From: Nocardia sp. BSTN01 | GTDB taxonomy: Bacteria; Actinomycetota; Actinomycetes; Mycobacteriales; Mycobacteriaceae | Direction of reading: 5' to 3' | Length of the DNA: 64,000 nucleotides | Assembly: GCF_015354405.1 (NCBI RefSeq) | Contig: NZ_JADKYP010000036.1 | Span: 1-64,000, forward strand | Shown: positions 1 through 7,721 of the stretch, in pieces | How positions within the stretch are numbered: the first letter of the stretch is position 1 | Layout: every line of letters starts with the position of its first letter | Position numbers and translations under genes: made by a program | Notes under the pieces: generated by a model | The model's database searches: none | Seen by the model: only the letters and a program-made list of their open reading frames with translations | What the model was told of the DNA's origin: nothing

Positions 1-50
1 GGCCTGCCAGCGGACGAAATGTCTTGTGCTGCTTAGGCTAGAGTGCCGGA

Positions 51-1505
51 ATGACCGATGCATCGACGTCGCCTGGCCGCCGGTTCGTGGATGAGTTCTC
101 GGCTTGGTTGAATCCACGCAATCCGGCGGACCCTGACAACGGGGTATTTTTCGAAACCGCGATGATCGTAGTGGATACAAATGTCCTGTTAGACCTGTAT
201 CGGGTTTCTTCCGCCACGCGAGCTGAAATCCTAACGGTTTTGTCGAGAACTTCAGACCGCCTCTGGATTCCCCATCAGGTTGCACTCGAATACAGTAGAA
301 ATAGGCGAAAAGTCGTCATCGATCGGAACATTGAATTCTCGGACATCAAGGCTGCGCTCCGCAAATCCGAGAAAGATGCGATAGATGGACTTGATGCGGC
401 TCTCAGGAAATTCATCAAGTTCAGGGACAAGAATCGCTCGAATCGCGATTGGGACCCTGCTGAATTCGGATTGGACCAAGAGGGAATAAAGGGGCGCATC
501 AAAGGAATTTGGGATCAAGTCCTGCAAGAATTGGATAACTTGGAAAGGGAAATCGATCTGTCGGAGAAAGACCTGGCGGCGGATCCGATATTGGTCGAAC
601 TTAATGATCTGCTCACCGGAAGAGTCGGTCCGGCGCCATCGACGACGGACCTTCAGCGGCACGTCGAGCGGTTCGTACATTTTCGTTTCCCAAGCAAACT
701 GCCACCCGGCTACGAAGATGTTGCTAAGAAGGAAGAGCCCGTCCGTCAGGCGGGCGATTATCTGCTCTGGAAACAGCTTATCGACCACCTCTGCAGCCAA
801 GCGTCCCGGATTGAGCCACGGCGCGTGATGTTGGTAACCGGCGACTCCAAGCCGGACTGGTGGGAACTGGACAGGGCAGGGAATCCGATCAGGGCAAGGC
901 CGGAGCTGGTGCACGAGCTGCGCCGGGAGGCAAACGCGGAACTACTTTTGCTTTCGCTGACGCAGCTTCTTCAAGGCGCGAAGGACTATCTCAACTACGA
1001 TGTGTCAGATGCCGCTATATCGGAAGTGCAAGAACGGGAGGAGGAAGATCAGCTTGCTGATCTCTTGCCTGAGTTTGTCCGGCAGGGACGGTCTTTCAAT
1101 GTCTCCGAAATTAGCTACAGCGGCCTCGAAAGTGTTGTACTGTACCTTTTGCTGAAGATGGAGTTCAAGGTCACACGGTATGCGATCAGGCGAGGGGCTG
1201 ACTTCGTCGCCACGGACAGCGAGGGGCAGCATTTTGCGGTGGACGTCTACCTACGACGTGGGACTGTCGGAATCGGACAACTTATGAATGATGCTCAGCA
1301 CGTTCTGGAGAGTATGGATGCGATGATAACCAGAGAGGTTAACGTCGATCGCGGAATGTTAATTACTACTGCGATGATTTCCCGGGCGGCTCGCAGTCGC
1401 ATCAGGGAGGAGCTTGGGAATCTCGTCCTAATTGGCCGCGAGGAACTGCGAGAGCTCCTCGAACTGCATGCCGGCATACGTATGTATTCGTCCGACGGCT
1501 GGTGA
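51..1505 (+). CDS. PIN-like nuclease with C-terminal restriction-endonuclease-like domain
   Basis: A 484-residue protein. Residues about 36-280 resemble a PIN-like domain: the first acidic residue is in VDTNVLLDLYR (D42), and an acidic TGDSKPDWW motif near residue 264 closes it, with a long helical, charged insert between (about 85-200). PIN domains are metal-dependent RNases. The last 110 residues contain GADFVAT followed by FAVDVYLRRG, a pattern like the D...(D/E)xK core of restriction-endonuclease-fold domains, but the lysine position is uncertain. The gene lies in an integrase-linked island beside an Mrr-like gene, which suggests a defence role. No toxin-antitoxin partner is seen upstream. 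Function beyond the nuclease fold is not assignable from sequence alone. Confidence 0.7.
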   Translation: MTDASTSPGRRFVDEFSAWLNPRNPADPDNGVFFETAMIVVDTNVLLDLYRVSSATRAEILTVLSRTSDRLWIPHQVALEYSRNRRKVVIDRNIEFSDIKAALRKSEKDAIDGLDAALRKFIKFRDKNRSNRDWDPAEFGLDQEGIKGRIKGIWDQVLQELDNLEREIDLSEKDLAADPILVELNDLLTGRVGPAPSTTDLQRHVERFVHFRFPSKLPPGYEDVAKKEEPVRQAGDYLLWKQLIDHLCSQASRIEPRRVMLVTGDSKPDWWELDRAGNPIRARPELVHELRREANAELLLLSLTQLLQGAKDYLNYDVSDAAISEVQEREEEDQLADLLPEFVRQGRSFNVSEISYSGLESVVLYLLLKMEFKVTRYAIRRGADFVATDSEGQHFAVDVYLRRGTVGIGQLMNDAQHVLESMDAMITREVNVDRGMLITTAMISRAARSRIREELGNLVLIGREELRELLELHAGIRMYSSDGW

Positions 1506-1749
1506 AAGAGTCGAGTGCGAAGGTGAACCTCCGGGGCGGCCGCCGGGCGCTGGCGGGAGCGTTCCGGTCTGCGCGCGGAGCAACCCGCACCCACCCCGTA
1601 GCCTATTCGCGTCAAATCATGCACGCGCCGGACTGCGTCCAGGGCTAAGACCCGACGACTGCGGAGCGATGCTCCTGTGGTGGTGGTGATGTCGGCGCCG
1701 GCGACTCGGCTGCGCAGGAGACACGCGGCCGCACGCTTAGGATTCAGCT

Positions 1750-2619
1750 GTGGCGAACGAAAGTGACGAGGGAACGCTTCAGAACACCGAGGCGAGCGAC
1801 GTACCGGATTCCGGCGGTGACCTGGATATGCTCCCCGACGATGACGATGATGAGTACGACCCCGGGGACGTCAACGTTGGCACTCTGGGATTCGACAAGC
1901 TAGACCCCACCGACTTCGAGGAGTTCACCGCCGACCTGTTGAAAGCCGTCGGCTTTATCAACGTCGACTGGAGAAAGGGCACTCCCCTCAACGCTTCACC
2001 TGCTGACCGCGGCAGGGACATCGTTGCGCAATTGCTGCGGGATGATGTCGATGGGCATCAGTACTCCGAGACCTGGTTCTTTGACTGCAAGCACTACTCG
2101 CGTGGCGTTCCGCCCGACGTTCTTGCAGGTTCGCTGGCGTGGGCACATTCGGAGCGCCCGCATGTCCTGGTGTATGTCGCATCGGGCTACTTCACCAACG
2201 GAGCGAAAGATTGGGCTGAGTCGATGCGGCAGCAGAAGCCGCCGTTTCGAATTCGTATGTGGGAGTTGCCAGAGCTGCGCACGATGGTCTCTGACCACCT
2301 TGATGTGGCCTTCAGGCATGACGTCGAAGTGCCGACGTTGCGCCGTGTCAGTGACATCCTCGTTGCCGAGGCCGAGATCACGGACAAGCTGTGGTATGGC
2401 CGTAAGCCAGACGAAGACGGAAATCCGAGTTGGTGGTCGGCGCTGTCTCCGGAACAGGCTGAGACAGTACGCGCCGGACTGCGTCTGATGGAAGAGAAGT
2501 ACGGAACGGAAGAACTCGACCGTTGGACTTCCAGCGACTTCGCCTGGGGTGAGCTGACCGGCATGGCCTCGGCGATCCGGTGGGTATTAGGTTACGACTG
2601 GGGCAACGCAGACAGCTGA
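1750..2619 (+). CDS. Mrr-like restriction endonuclease-domain protein
   Basis: A 289-residue protein with an acidic N-terminus (DDDDDEYD, residues 30-37), then an Mrr/REase-type domain. DPTDFEEFTADLLKAVGF (about 52-69) is the usual first helix, D90 in RGRDIVAQ and D112-x-K114 in FFDCKHY are candidate metal-binding and catalytic residues, and VLVYVASGYFTNGAKDWAE (about 139-157) is the late strand-helix of the fold. Mrr-family proteins cleave modified or foreign DNA (type IV restriction); the C-terminal 100 residues are not recognised. It is 244 bp downstream of the PIN-like gene, on the same strand, in the same island, consistent with a small defence cargo. It could also be a plain DNA-repair nuclease. 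Confidence 0.75.
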   Translation: MANESDEGTLQNTEASDVPDSGGDLDMLPDDDDDEYDPGDVNVGTLGFDKLDPTDFEEFTADLLKAVGFINVDWRKGTPLNASPADRGRDIVAQLLRDDVDGHQYSETWFFDCKHYSRGVPPDVLAGSLAWAHSERPHVLVYVASGYFTNGAKDWAESMRQQKPPFRIRMWELPELRTMVSDHLDVAFRHDVEVPTLRRVSDILVAEAEITDKLWYGRKPDEDGNPSWWSALSPEQAETVRAGLRLMEEKYGTEELDRWTSSDFAWGELTGMASAIRWVLGYDWGNADS

Positions 2620-2644
2620 TTTGGCTCAGGTGTCGGCCAGCGTG

Positions 2645-3577
2645 TCAGAGCTGGTCACCCAGTCGGGCTCTTCTATGTGCGGCCTTCGCTCTCTCGTCAG
2701 CGACTGATCGACCGTACTTCGCCAGCATCTGCCGGGAACGCCATCCGGCAAGCATCATCAAATCTTGTTCCTGTCCACCGTTGTCGAGCCAGTTGTGGGC
2801 GAAGAAGTGGCGGAACTGGTGAGGGTGGATGTGTTCGATACCCGCTGCAAGGCAGCGTCGTTCGACAAGTTGACCGATTCCGTGGTCAGTCATCGGTCCG
2901 AACTTTCCCAGCCACAGCGCGGGCTCGTCATTGATGGCCTTCGGGTGCTGAGCCCGAACTCGCAGATACCGCCTCAGCGCGGTCCGAGTCTTGTCGCCGA
3001 ACGGGACCGTCCGCGGCCGGCGCCCCTTGCCGAGCACCGTCGCGGTGTTCTCCGCGAAGTCGAGATCGTCTACCCGAAGCGCTGCGATTTCGCCGCGACG
3101 ACATCCTGTGTCGACGAACAGGCGAATGATCGCCGTATCGCGACGGTCTTCGAACGTCGTTCCGGCGCATTCGGCAAGCAGCGCTCTCAGCGACTCGATG
3201 GGCGGCACCGGCACTTGCTGCTCCGGGGCATCGGGCAGTGTCATGCGGTCGAACGGATCGACGTCGATGATTTCCTCGGTCTTGAGGTACTTGAAGAACT
3301 GCTGGAGGCTGCGGTACTGGCCGCGGGCGTACTCCGGGGAGAGCTGTTCGCCAGTCCTATGGTTCTTCCTGGTAAGCAACCACTCGATGTAGCCGCCAAG
3401 GTGGTCACGCGTGATCTGCGGTCCGGCTGTCGGCAGACCTTCCGCCTGGAGATAGTCGGCGAAATACCGGATGTGCTGGAGATAGCCATGGATAGTTCGC
3501 TGGCTTCGGTTCTTCCGTCGTAGCTCGGTGGCGAAGTCCTCCGCCAGCTCCCGGATATCGTCCAGATCCGACGTCAT
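2645..3577 (-). CDS. Tyrosine recombinase / integrase (XerC/D-like)
   Basis: A 310-residue site-specific recombinase. The N-terminal SAM-like core-binding domain (about 1-105) precedes a catalytic domain with all expected residues: Arg in TGCRRGEIAAL, Lys in LGKGRRPRTV, HxxR in HPHQFRHFFAH, the His/Trp position in LAGWRS, and the tyrosine nucleophile in AKYGRS. I place the start at the ATG at 3577; an in-frame TTG at 3598 is possible. It reads away from the tRNA(CAT) gene whose 3' end is about 100 bp upstream, so it is probably the integrase that inserted this island. It converges with the Mrr-like gene, 25 bp apart. Confidence 0.9.
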   Translation of the reverse strand: MTSDLDDIRELAEDFATELRRKNRSQRTIHGYLQHIRYFADYLQAEGLPTAGPQITRDHLGGYIEWLLTRKNHRTGEQLSPEYARGQYRSLQQFFKYLKTEEIIDVDPFDRMTLPDAPEQQVPVPPIESLRALLAECAGTTFEDRRDTAIIRLFVDTGCRRGEIAALRVDDLDFAENTATVLGKGRRPRTVPFGDKTRTALRRYLRVRAQHPKAINDEPALWLGKFGPMTDHGIGQLVERRCLAAGIEHIHPHQFRHFFAHNWLDNGGQEQDLMMLAGWRSRQMLAKYGRSVADERAKAAHRRARLGDQL

Positions 3578-3676
3578 ACTGATCGACGATACCGGCAAAG
3601 TTTAGAGCTGAACAAGCGCTGTACTGGATCAACTCGGCTGAACGTTTCAGCGTTTCCGCTGGTGGAAGGGTGTTTG

Positions 3677-3750
3677 TGGGGCGGGTGGGGCTCGAACCCA
3701 CGACCAGCGGATTATGAGTCCGCGGCTCTAACCGACTGAGCTACCGCCCC
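3677..3750 (-). tRNA. tRNA-Met (anticodon CAT)
   Basis: The minus strand folds as a complete cloverleaf: acceptor GGGGCGG/CCGCCCC, D arm GCTC...GAGC, anticodon stem GCGGA/TCCGC around loop CTCATAA, T arm GTGGG-TTCGAGC-CCCAC, and discriminator A. CCA is not encoded. The anticodon CAT gives elongator Met, but tRNA-Ile2 (lysidine-modified CAT) cannot be excluded without comparison to the other CAT tRNAs of the genome. The initiator is unlikely because the first acceptor pair G-C is intact. It is the inferred attachment site of the neighbouring integrase. Confidence 0.93.
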
Positions 3751-3776
3751 CTGGCCGCGCTGCACGCGCGTGGGGG

Positions 3777-4103
3777 ATGCTACCGGGTCGGGGGTACAAC
3801 GGCCTAGTTGGGCTCGGACGGGCGACCTCTCCCGGTGAGGTTCTCGCCGAAGAGTTTTTGGAACCCCTGCAGATCAGTCAGAATGCCTTGGCGCGGGCCC
3901 TGCATGTACCGCCGCGCCAGATCAATCAGATCGTGCACGGCACCCGAGCCATCACGACCAGGACCGCGCTACTTCTCGCTCGGTACTTCGGCACTACGCC
4001 CGAGTTCTGGATCAACCTGCAAACTCATTACGACCTGGTGCGCGAGCGTGAAAGGCTCGGGGACGAGCTATTTCGTATTCAACCACGTCAACTCGCCTCC
4101 TAG
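3777..4103 (+). CDS. HigA-type XRE family antitoxin-like protein (orphan)
   Basis: A 108-residue protein of the HigA/VapI family: SPGEVLAEEFLEPL, helix-turn-helix SQNALARALHVPPRQINQIVHG, and the family signature GTTPEFWINLQTHYDL. HigA proteins neutralise HigB RNases and repress their own promoter. No HigB-like gene is present upstream, where the usual higB-higA order would put it; the tRNA occupies that space. The only in-frame start, ATG at 3777, lies 27 bp from the tRNA 5' end, so this gene overlaps the tRNA promoter region and may be a remnant whose partner was lost. Confidence 0.75.
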   Translation: MLPGRGYNGLVGLGRATSPGEVLAEEFLEPLQISQNALARALHVPPRQINQIVHGTRAITTRTALLLARYFGTTPEFWINLQTHYDLVRERERLGDELFRIQPRQLAS

Positions 4104-4195
4104 CGCGGCGGAAGGCTCGTCGGTTCGCCGATGACGTAGCACGCCTGTCACTCCAGCGCCACAGTCCGATAGCGAACGGGCTGCAGGATCGGCTG

Positions 4196-4648
4196 ATGAC
4201 AGCCATCTACGCGAGTGAGCAGGTAATCGAACAACCGAGTCCGTGCATTGCGCCCGCGCAGTCGCGGTATCGGGAGATGTTCGGTGACACCTGGTACGAG
4301 GAACGGATCGGCGCGCTGGTCATGCGGTCGGGGCGGCTGTGCGCGGTGATGACACCCGCCGGTCTGGGCGCCTCGGTGCTCGGCGTACTCGGCGATCTCC
4401 ATGTGCCGGTGATGGCGGTCGGGGTGGGGGATCGGTGTGTGTGGTCGTTTCTCGCCGAGAATCCCAGCCGTGGTGAGGGCGCGGGCTGGTGGTCCGTGGA
4501 CCTGTTCCGCTGCTTCGTGACCCAGACCAGGCCCGGCGCATTGATCGCCCTCCCGACACCCGGCAATCCCCGCCGGACGTGGGTGCGCGAACCGCAAGGC
4601 AGCGTGCCGGATCTCCGCCTGGTCGCCGATACGATCGTCGCCGCCTAG
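4196..4648 (+). CDS. Hypothetical protein
   Basis: A 150-residue protein of unrecognised family. It is rich in aromatic and small residues, has no membrane segment or signal peptide, and contains a Trp-rich stretch (GWWSVDLFRC) and a final LVADTIVAA helix. It lies 92 bp after the HigA-like gene and 283 bp before the pit operon. Codon usage is typical high-GC coding, which supports a real gene. Confidence 0.5.
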   Translation: MTAIYASEQVIEQPSPCIAPAQSRYREMFGDTWYEERIGALVMRSGRLCAVMTPAGLGASVLGVLGDLHVPVMAVGVGDRCVWSFLAENPSRGEGAGWWSVDLFRCFVTQTRPGALIALPTPGNPRRTWVREPQGSVPDLRLVADTIVAA

Positions 4649-4700
4649 GGCGGTATCGCGAAGGGCGCTTGCCGGTCAGGCGTCCGGGGCGGCGGCCCCC

Positions 4701-4773
4701 GAACTTTTCGTGCAAACCTCGGCGAAAATGCGAGAAAAACGCCAAAAGAAGACGAGGTTTGCACGGATAGTTC
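4701..4773. repeat. Long inverted repeat upstream of pit
   Basis: Two 21-base arms (4701-4721 and 4753-4773) are inverted copies matching at 19 of 21 positions; the inner 13 bases, from CGTGCAAACCTCG, match perfectly. The 31-base A-rich loop contains a nested GGCG...CGCC stem. It could terminate the upstream hypothetical gene, structure the pit leader RNA, or be a mini-element. There is no T-run typical of an intrinsic terminator. Confidence 0.7.
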
Positions 4774-4931
4774 ACCGAAATCCTGTCGACTCCCGCAGAT
4801 GGCACGCAGACGATTCCATCGGGAACTTTCGATGAATCTCTGCCCCACATCGGTGAAACGTGCAGGCAGACGGCGTTTTCGGGAATCGGCAGGGGATTGT
4901 GAGGCGCGCCTCGACGCCGCACGATTCGAGG

Positions 4932-6167
4932 GTGAACAGCGAACTGATCATCCTGCTGTTGGTGATCGTCACGGCGCTTGCCTTCGACTTCACCAACGGT
5001 TTTCACGACACGGGGAATGCGATGGCCACGTCCATCGCGACGGGTGCCCTCAAACCCACGACCGCGGTGACTCTTTCGGCGCTGCTGAATCTGGTCGGTG
5101 CGTTCTTGTCGGTGGAGGTCGCGTTGACGGTCACCAACGCGGTGATCAAGATCCAGAACAAGGACGGAACACCGAAGGCCGAGTTCACCGCGGATCACGG
5201 GCGGGCCCTGCTGATCATCGTGATGGCCGGGTTGATCGGCGGCATCATCTGGAATCTGCTGACCTGGTTGCTGGGTCTGCCGAGTTCGAGTTCGCACGCG
5301 CTGTTCGGCGGATTGATCGGCGCCGCACTGGCTTCCGGCGCCGGCGTGGTGTGGATCGGGCACGGGAAGATCGACGGTGTGGTCGGCAAGGTGATCATGC
5401 CCGCGCTGTTCTCTCCGGTGATCGCGGGCATCGTGGCCGCGGTCGGCACCTTCCTGATCTTCAAGATCGTGGTGGGTATCGGCGAACGGTTCACCGAGGC
5501 CGGTTTCCGGTGGGGCCAGATCGGCACCGCCTCACTGGTCTCGCTCGCACACGGCACCAACGACGCGCAGAAGACGATGGGTGTGATCACGCTGGCGCTG
5601 ATCGGCTACAGCGCCTCGGACCCGCAGTCGACCGGCCCGTTCGCCTGGCACGAAACCGACAATGTGCCGCTGTGGGTGAAGTTCGCGTGCGCCGCCGCCA
5701 TCGCCCTGGGCACCTACATCGGCGGCTGGCGCATCATCCGCACCCTCGGCAAGGGGCTGGTCGAGATCAGTTCGCCGCAGGGCATGGCGGCCGAAGCGTC
5801 CTCGGCCACCATCATTCTCGCCTCCAGTCACCTCGGCTTCGCGCTCTCGACCACCCATGTGGCCACCGGCTCGATCCTCGGCTCCGGTGTCGGTAAGCCC
5901 GGCGCGCAGGTGCGCTGGAACATCGCGCTGCGCATGGTGGCGGCGTGGGTCATCACCCTGCCGGCCGCCGCGGTGGTGGGTGCGGTGATGTGGGTGATCG
6001 CGGCGAAGATCCCCACCTTGCTCGGCCCGCTGATCGCCTTCGCGATCCTGTGCGCCCTCTCGGTCTACATGTACCGGCGCGCCCAGTTGCAGAAGGTCGA
6101 CCACACCAACGTCAACGCCGAATGGGACGAGCCGGTCGCTCCCGCGGATTCGATCGCGAAGGTCTGA
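4932..6167 (+). CDS. pit: PiT-family low-affinity inorganic phosphate transporter
   Basis: A membrane permease of about 411 residues, importing metal-phosphate or Pi in symport. The N-terminal half carries the PiT signature FDFTNGFHDTGNAMATSIATG, and the repeat in the second half is LVSLAHGTNDAQKTMG. Another hallmark segment, LGLPSSSSHALFGGLIG, recurs as STTHVATGSILG. About ten hydrophobic segments are visible. I start at the GTG at 4932 (NSELIILLLVI), which begins the first membrane helix; an ATG at 4860 would add 24 residues of untypical sequence. It is the first gene of a four-gene run (pit, small membrane protein, DUF3349, ppk2) with gaps of 5-10 bp. Confidence 0.93.
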   Translation: MNSELIILLLVIVTALAFDFTNGFHDTGNAMATSIATGALKPTTAVTLSALLNLVGAFLSVEVALTVTNAVIKIQNKDGTPKAEFTADHGRALLIIVMAGLIGGIIWNLLTWLLGLPSSSSHALFGGLIGAALASGAGVVWIGHGKIDGVVGKVIMPALFSPVIAGIVAAVGTFLIFKIVVGIGERFTEAGFRWGQIGTASLVSLAHGTNDAQKTMGVITLALIGYSASDPQSTGPFAWHETDNVPLWVKFACAAAIALGTYIGGWRIIRTLGKGLVEISSPQGMAAEASSATIILASSHLGFALSTTHVATGSILGSGVGKPGAQVRWNIALRMVAAWVITLPAAAVVGAVMWVIAAKIPTLLGPLIAFAILCALSVYMYRRAQLQKVDHTNVNAEWDEPVAPADSIAKV

Positions 6168-6172
6168 GAACC

Positions 6173-6472
6173 ATGGAAACGATAAAGCTCGTTCTCGAAT
6201 CGGTCTGGAAGATTCTGCTCGTCGGCCTCGTGCTGGGCGCCGGTCTGCCCGCACTGTTCGCCGTCGGCGTGCGCGGCCTGGCGGTGGCCAACGGACACGA
6301 GTCGGCCGACGGAACCGTCCACCGGCCCAATCCGTTCGGCGCCGCCGTCGCCGTCGTGGTCTTCGCCGTCGTGGTCGCCGCGATCGCCGTCGGTATCACG
6401 ATCATCGTCGCATCCGGTTTCGGCAAGGCGGTCAGTTTCGCGCACATCTATCCGACGCTGGTCGAGAAGTAG
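6173..6472 (+). CDS. Small two-helix membrane protein of the pit operon
   Basis: A 99-residue protein with two strongly hydrophobic segments (about 11-36 and 55-83) separated by a short polar loop. It starts 5 bp after the pit stop codon. Mycobacteria carry a comparable small transmembrane protein between PitA and a DUF3349 protein, so the arrangement is conserved; the function is unknown, perhaps an accessory to phosphate import. Confidence 0.8.
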   Translation: METIKLVLESVWKILLVGLVLGAGLPALFAVGVRGLAVANGHESADGTVHRPNPFGAAVAVVVFAVVVAAIAVGITIIVASGFGKAVSFAHIYPTLVEK

Positions 6473-6482
6473 GAGTACACAG

Positions 6483-6794
6483 GTGAATTCGAGGACCAAC
6501 GACGAGGGCCTGCTCGCCCAGATCCTGGATTGGCTGCGCGCGGGCTATCCGGACGGCGTCCCGCCGAAGGACTACTTCCCGCTGCTCGCACTGCTGAAGA
6601 AACAGCTGAACCAGGACGAACTCGACCGGATTCTCGGCCTGCTGCTGGCCGGCCGGCCCGATGTCGTCGACCGCGAGCAGGTGGAGGCCGCGATCGTGGA
6701 GGTCACCCGCTGCGATCCGAGCGAGGACGACCTGCGCCAGGTGGCGGCGAAACTGGCCGCCGGTGGCTGGCCGCTCACCGGGTTCCACGACTGA
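6483..6794 (+). CDS. DUF3349 family protein
   Basis: A 103-residue soluble protein with a GTG start and AGGAG-like sequence just upstream. It carries the DUF3349 pattern: LDWLRAGYPDGVPPKDYFPLLALL, a central LDRILGLL helix, and the C-terminal ending AAGGWPLTGFHD. The family is restricted to actinobacteria and has no settled function. It lies between the pit-linked membrane protein and ppk2, 10 bp from each, so it is probably co-transcribed with phosphate genes. Confidence 0.88.
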   Translation: MNSRTNDEGLLAQILDWLRAGYPDGVPPKDYFPLLALLKKQLNQDELDRILGLLLAGRPDVVDREQVEAAIVEVTRCDPSEDDLRQVAAKLAAGGWPLTGFHD

Positions 6795-6803
6795 AAGGCG
6801 GAT

Positions 6804-7715
6804 ATGCAGCGCAACCTCAGTGCCGTCGCCGACCTCGGGTCCGCGGTCGATCTGACCGACACGACCGGATTCACGGTCGACGACCTGGACGACGACGATC
6901 CCGTACTGCTCACCGCCGCAGACGGTTTCGTCGTCGACACCTGGCGGGAAGGCTATCCGTACGACGAACGCCTCGGGCGCGAGGTCTACGAGGCCGACAA
7001 GCGCCTGCTGCAGATCGAACTGCTCAAACTGCAGAACTGGGTCAAGGCCACGGGCCGGCGTCTGGTCATCGTGTTCGAGGGACGCGACGCCGCCGGCAAG
7101 GGCGGCACCATCAAGCGCTTCATGGAACATCTCAACCCGCGCGGCGCCCGCGTCGTCGCACTGGAGAAGCCGACCGCCCGGGAATCGACGCAGTGGTACT
7201 TCCAGCGCTACGTCGAACACCTGCCCGCGGCGGGGGAGATCGTGCTGTTCGACCGGTCCTGGTACAACCGCGCCGGCGTCGAGCGGGTGATGGGATTCTG
7301 CACGCCCGAACAACATCGGCGCTTCCTGAACCAGGTGCCGCTGTTCGAGCGGATGCTCGTCGACGACGGGATGGACCTGGTGAAGTTCTGGTTCTCGGTA
7401 TCGCCGCTCGAGCAGCGCACCCGCTTCGCGATCCGGCAGGTCGACCCGGTCCGGCAGTGGAAACTCTCACCGATGGATCTGGCATCGCTGGACAAGTGGG
7501 ACGACTACACCGCCGCCAAGGAGGAGAACTTCGCACACACCGATACCGATTACGCGCCGTGGATCGTGGTCAAGAGCAACGACAAGAAACGCGCGCGCCT
7601 CAATGCGATGCGCTACGTGCTGGACCTGTTCGACTACGAGAACAAGGAATCCGACATCGTCACTTCCGCCGATCCGCTCATCGTCGGACGCGCCCGCGAC
7701 GTGGTCGGTTCCTGA
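6804..7715 (+). CDS. ppk2: Polyphosphate kinase 2
   Basis: A 303-residue single-domain PPK2. It carries the Walker A motif EGRDAAGKGGT (about residues 91-101) and the Walker B/lid region FDRSWYNRAGVERVMGF (about 149-165). The conserved late motif WKLSPMDLASLDKWDDY and the ending ATDTDYAPW-like NFAHTDTDYAPWIVVKS are also present. PPK2 enzymes transfer phosphate between polyphosphate and nucleotides, usually making GTP or ATP from NDP. Placement directly behind the Pi importer links phosphate uptake with polyphosphate metabolism. It is the last gene of the operon and converges with the next gene. Confidence 0.93.
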   Translation: MQRNLSAVADLGSAVDLTDTTGFTVDDLDDDDPVLLTAADGFVVDTWREGYPYDERLGREVYEADKRLLQIELLKLQNWVKATGRRLVIVFEGRDAAGKGGTIKRFMEHLNPRGARVVALEKPTARESTQWYFQRYVEHLPAAGEIVLFDRSWYNRAGVERVMGFCTPEQHRRFLNQVPLFERMLVDDGMDLVKFWFSVSPLEQRTRFAIRQVDPVRQWKLSPMDLASLDKWDDYTAAKEENFAHTDTDYAPWIVVKSNDKKRARLNAMRYVLDLFDYENKESDIVTSADPLIVGRARDVVGS

Positions 7716-7721
7716 ACCCGT

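Larger units (their letters stand above)
1..3676. mobile_element. tRNA-anchored genomic island, tRNA-proximal end
   Basis: A tyrosine recombinase gene sits directly behind the 3' end of a tRNA(CAT) gene, about 100 bp away and on the same strand. Two nuclease-type genes follow further out. An integrase next to a tRNA 3' end is the standard arrangement of integrated islands and prophages, so I infer that everything left of about 3676 is inserted DNA extending past the window start. The distal end is not in the window. The exact att core was not identified because its second copy cannot be compared. Confidence 0.6.

Noticed and set aside
2765-3523. Plus-strand frame of 252 codons opposite the integrase
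   Set aside because: Antisense to a complete tyrosine recombinase; no family features.
4320-5363. Minus-strand frame of 347 codons over the hypothetical gene and pit
   Set aside because: Arg/His/Pro-rich shadow of real plus-strand genes, without motifs.
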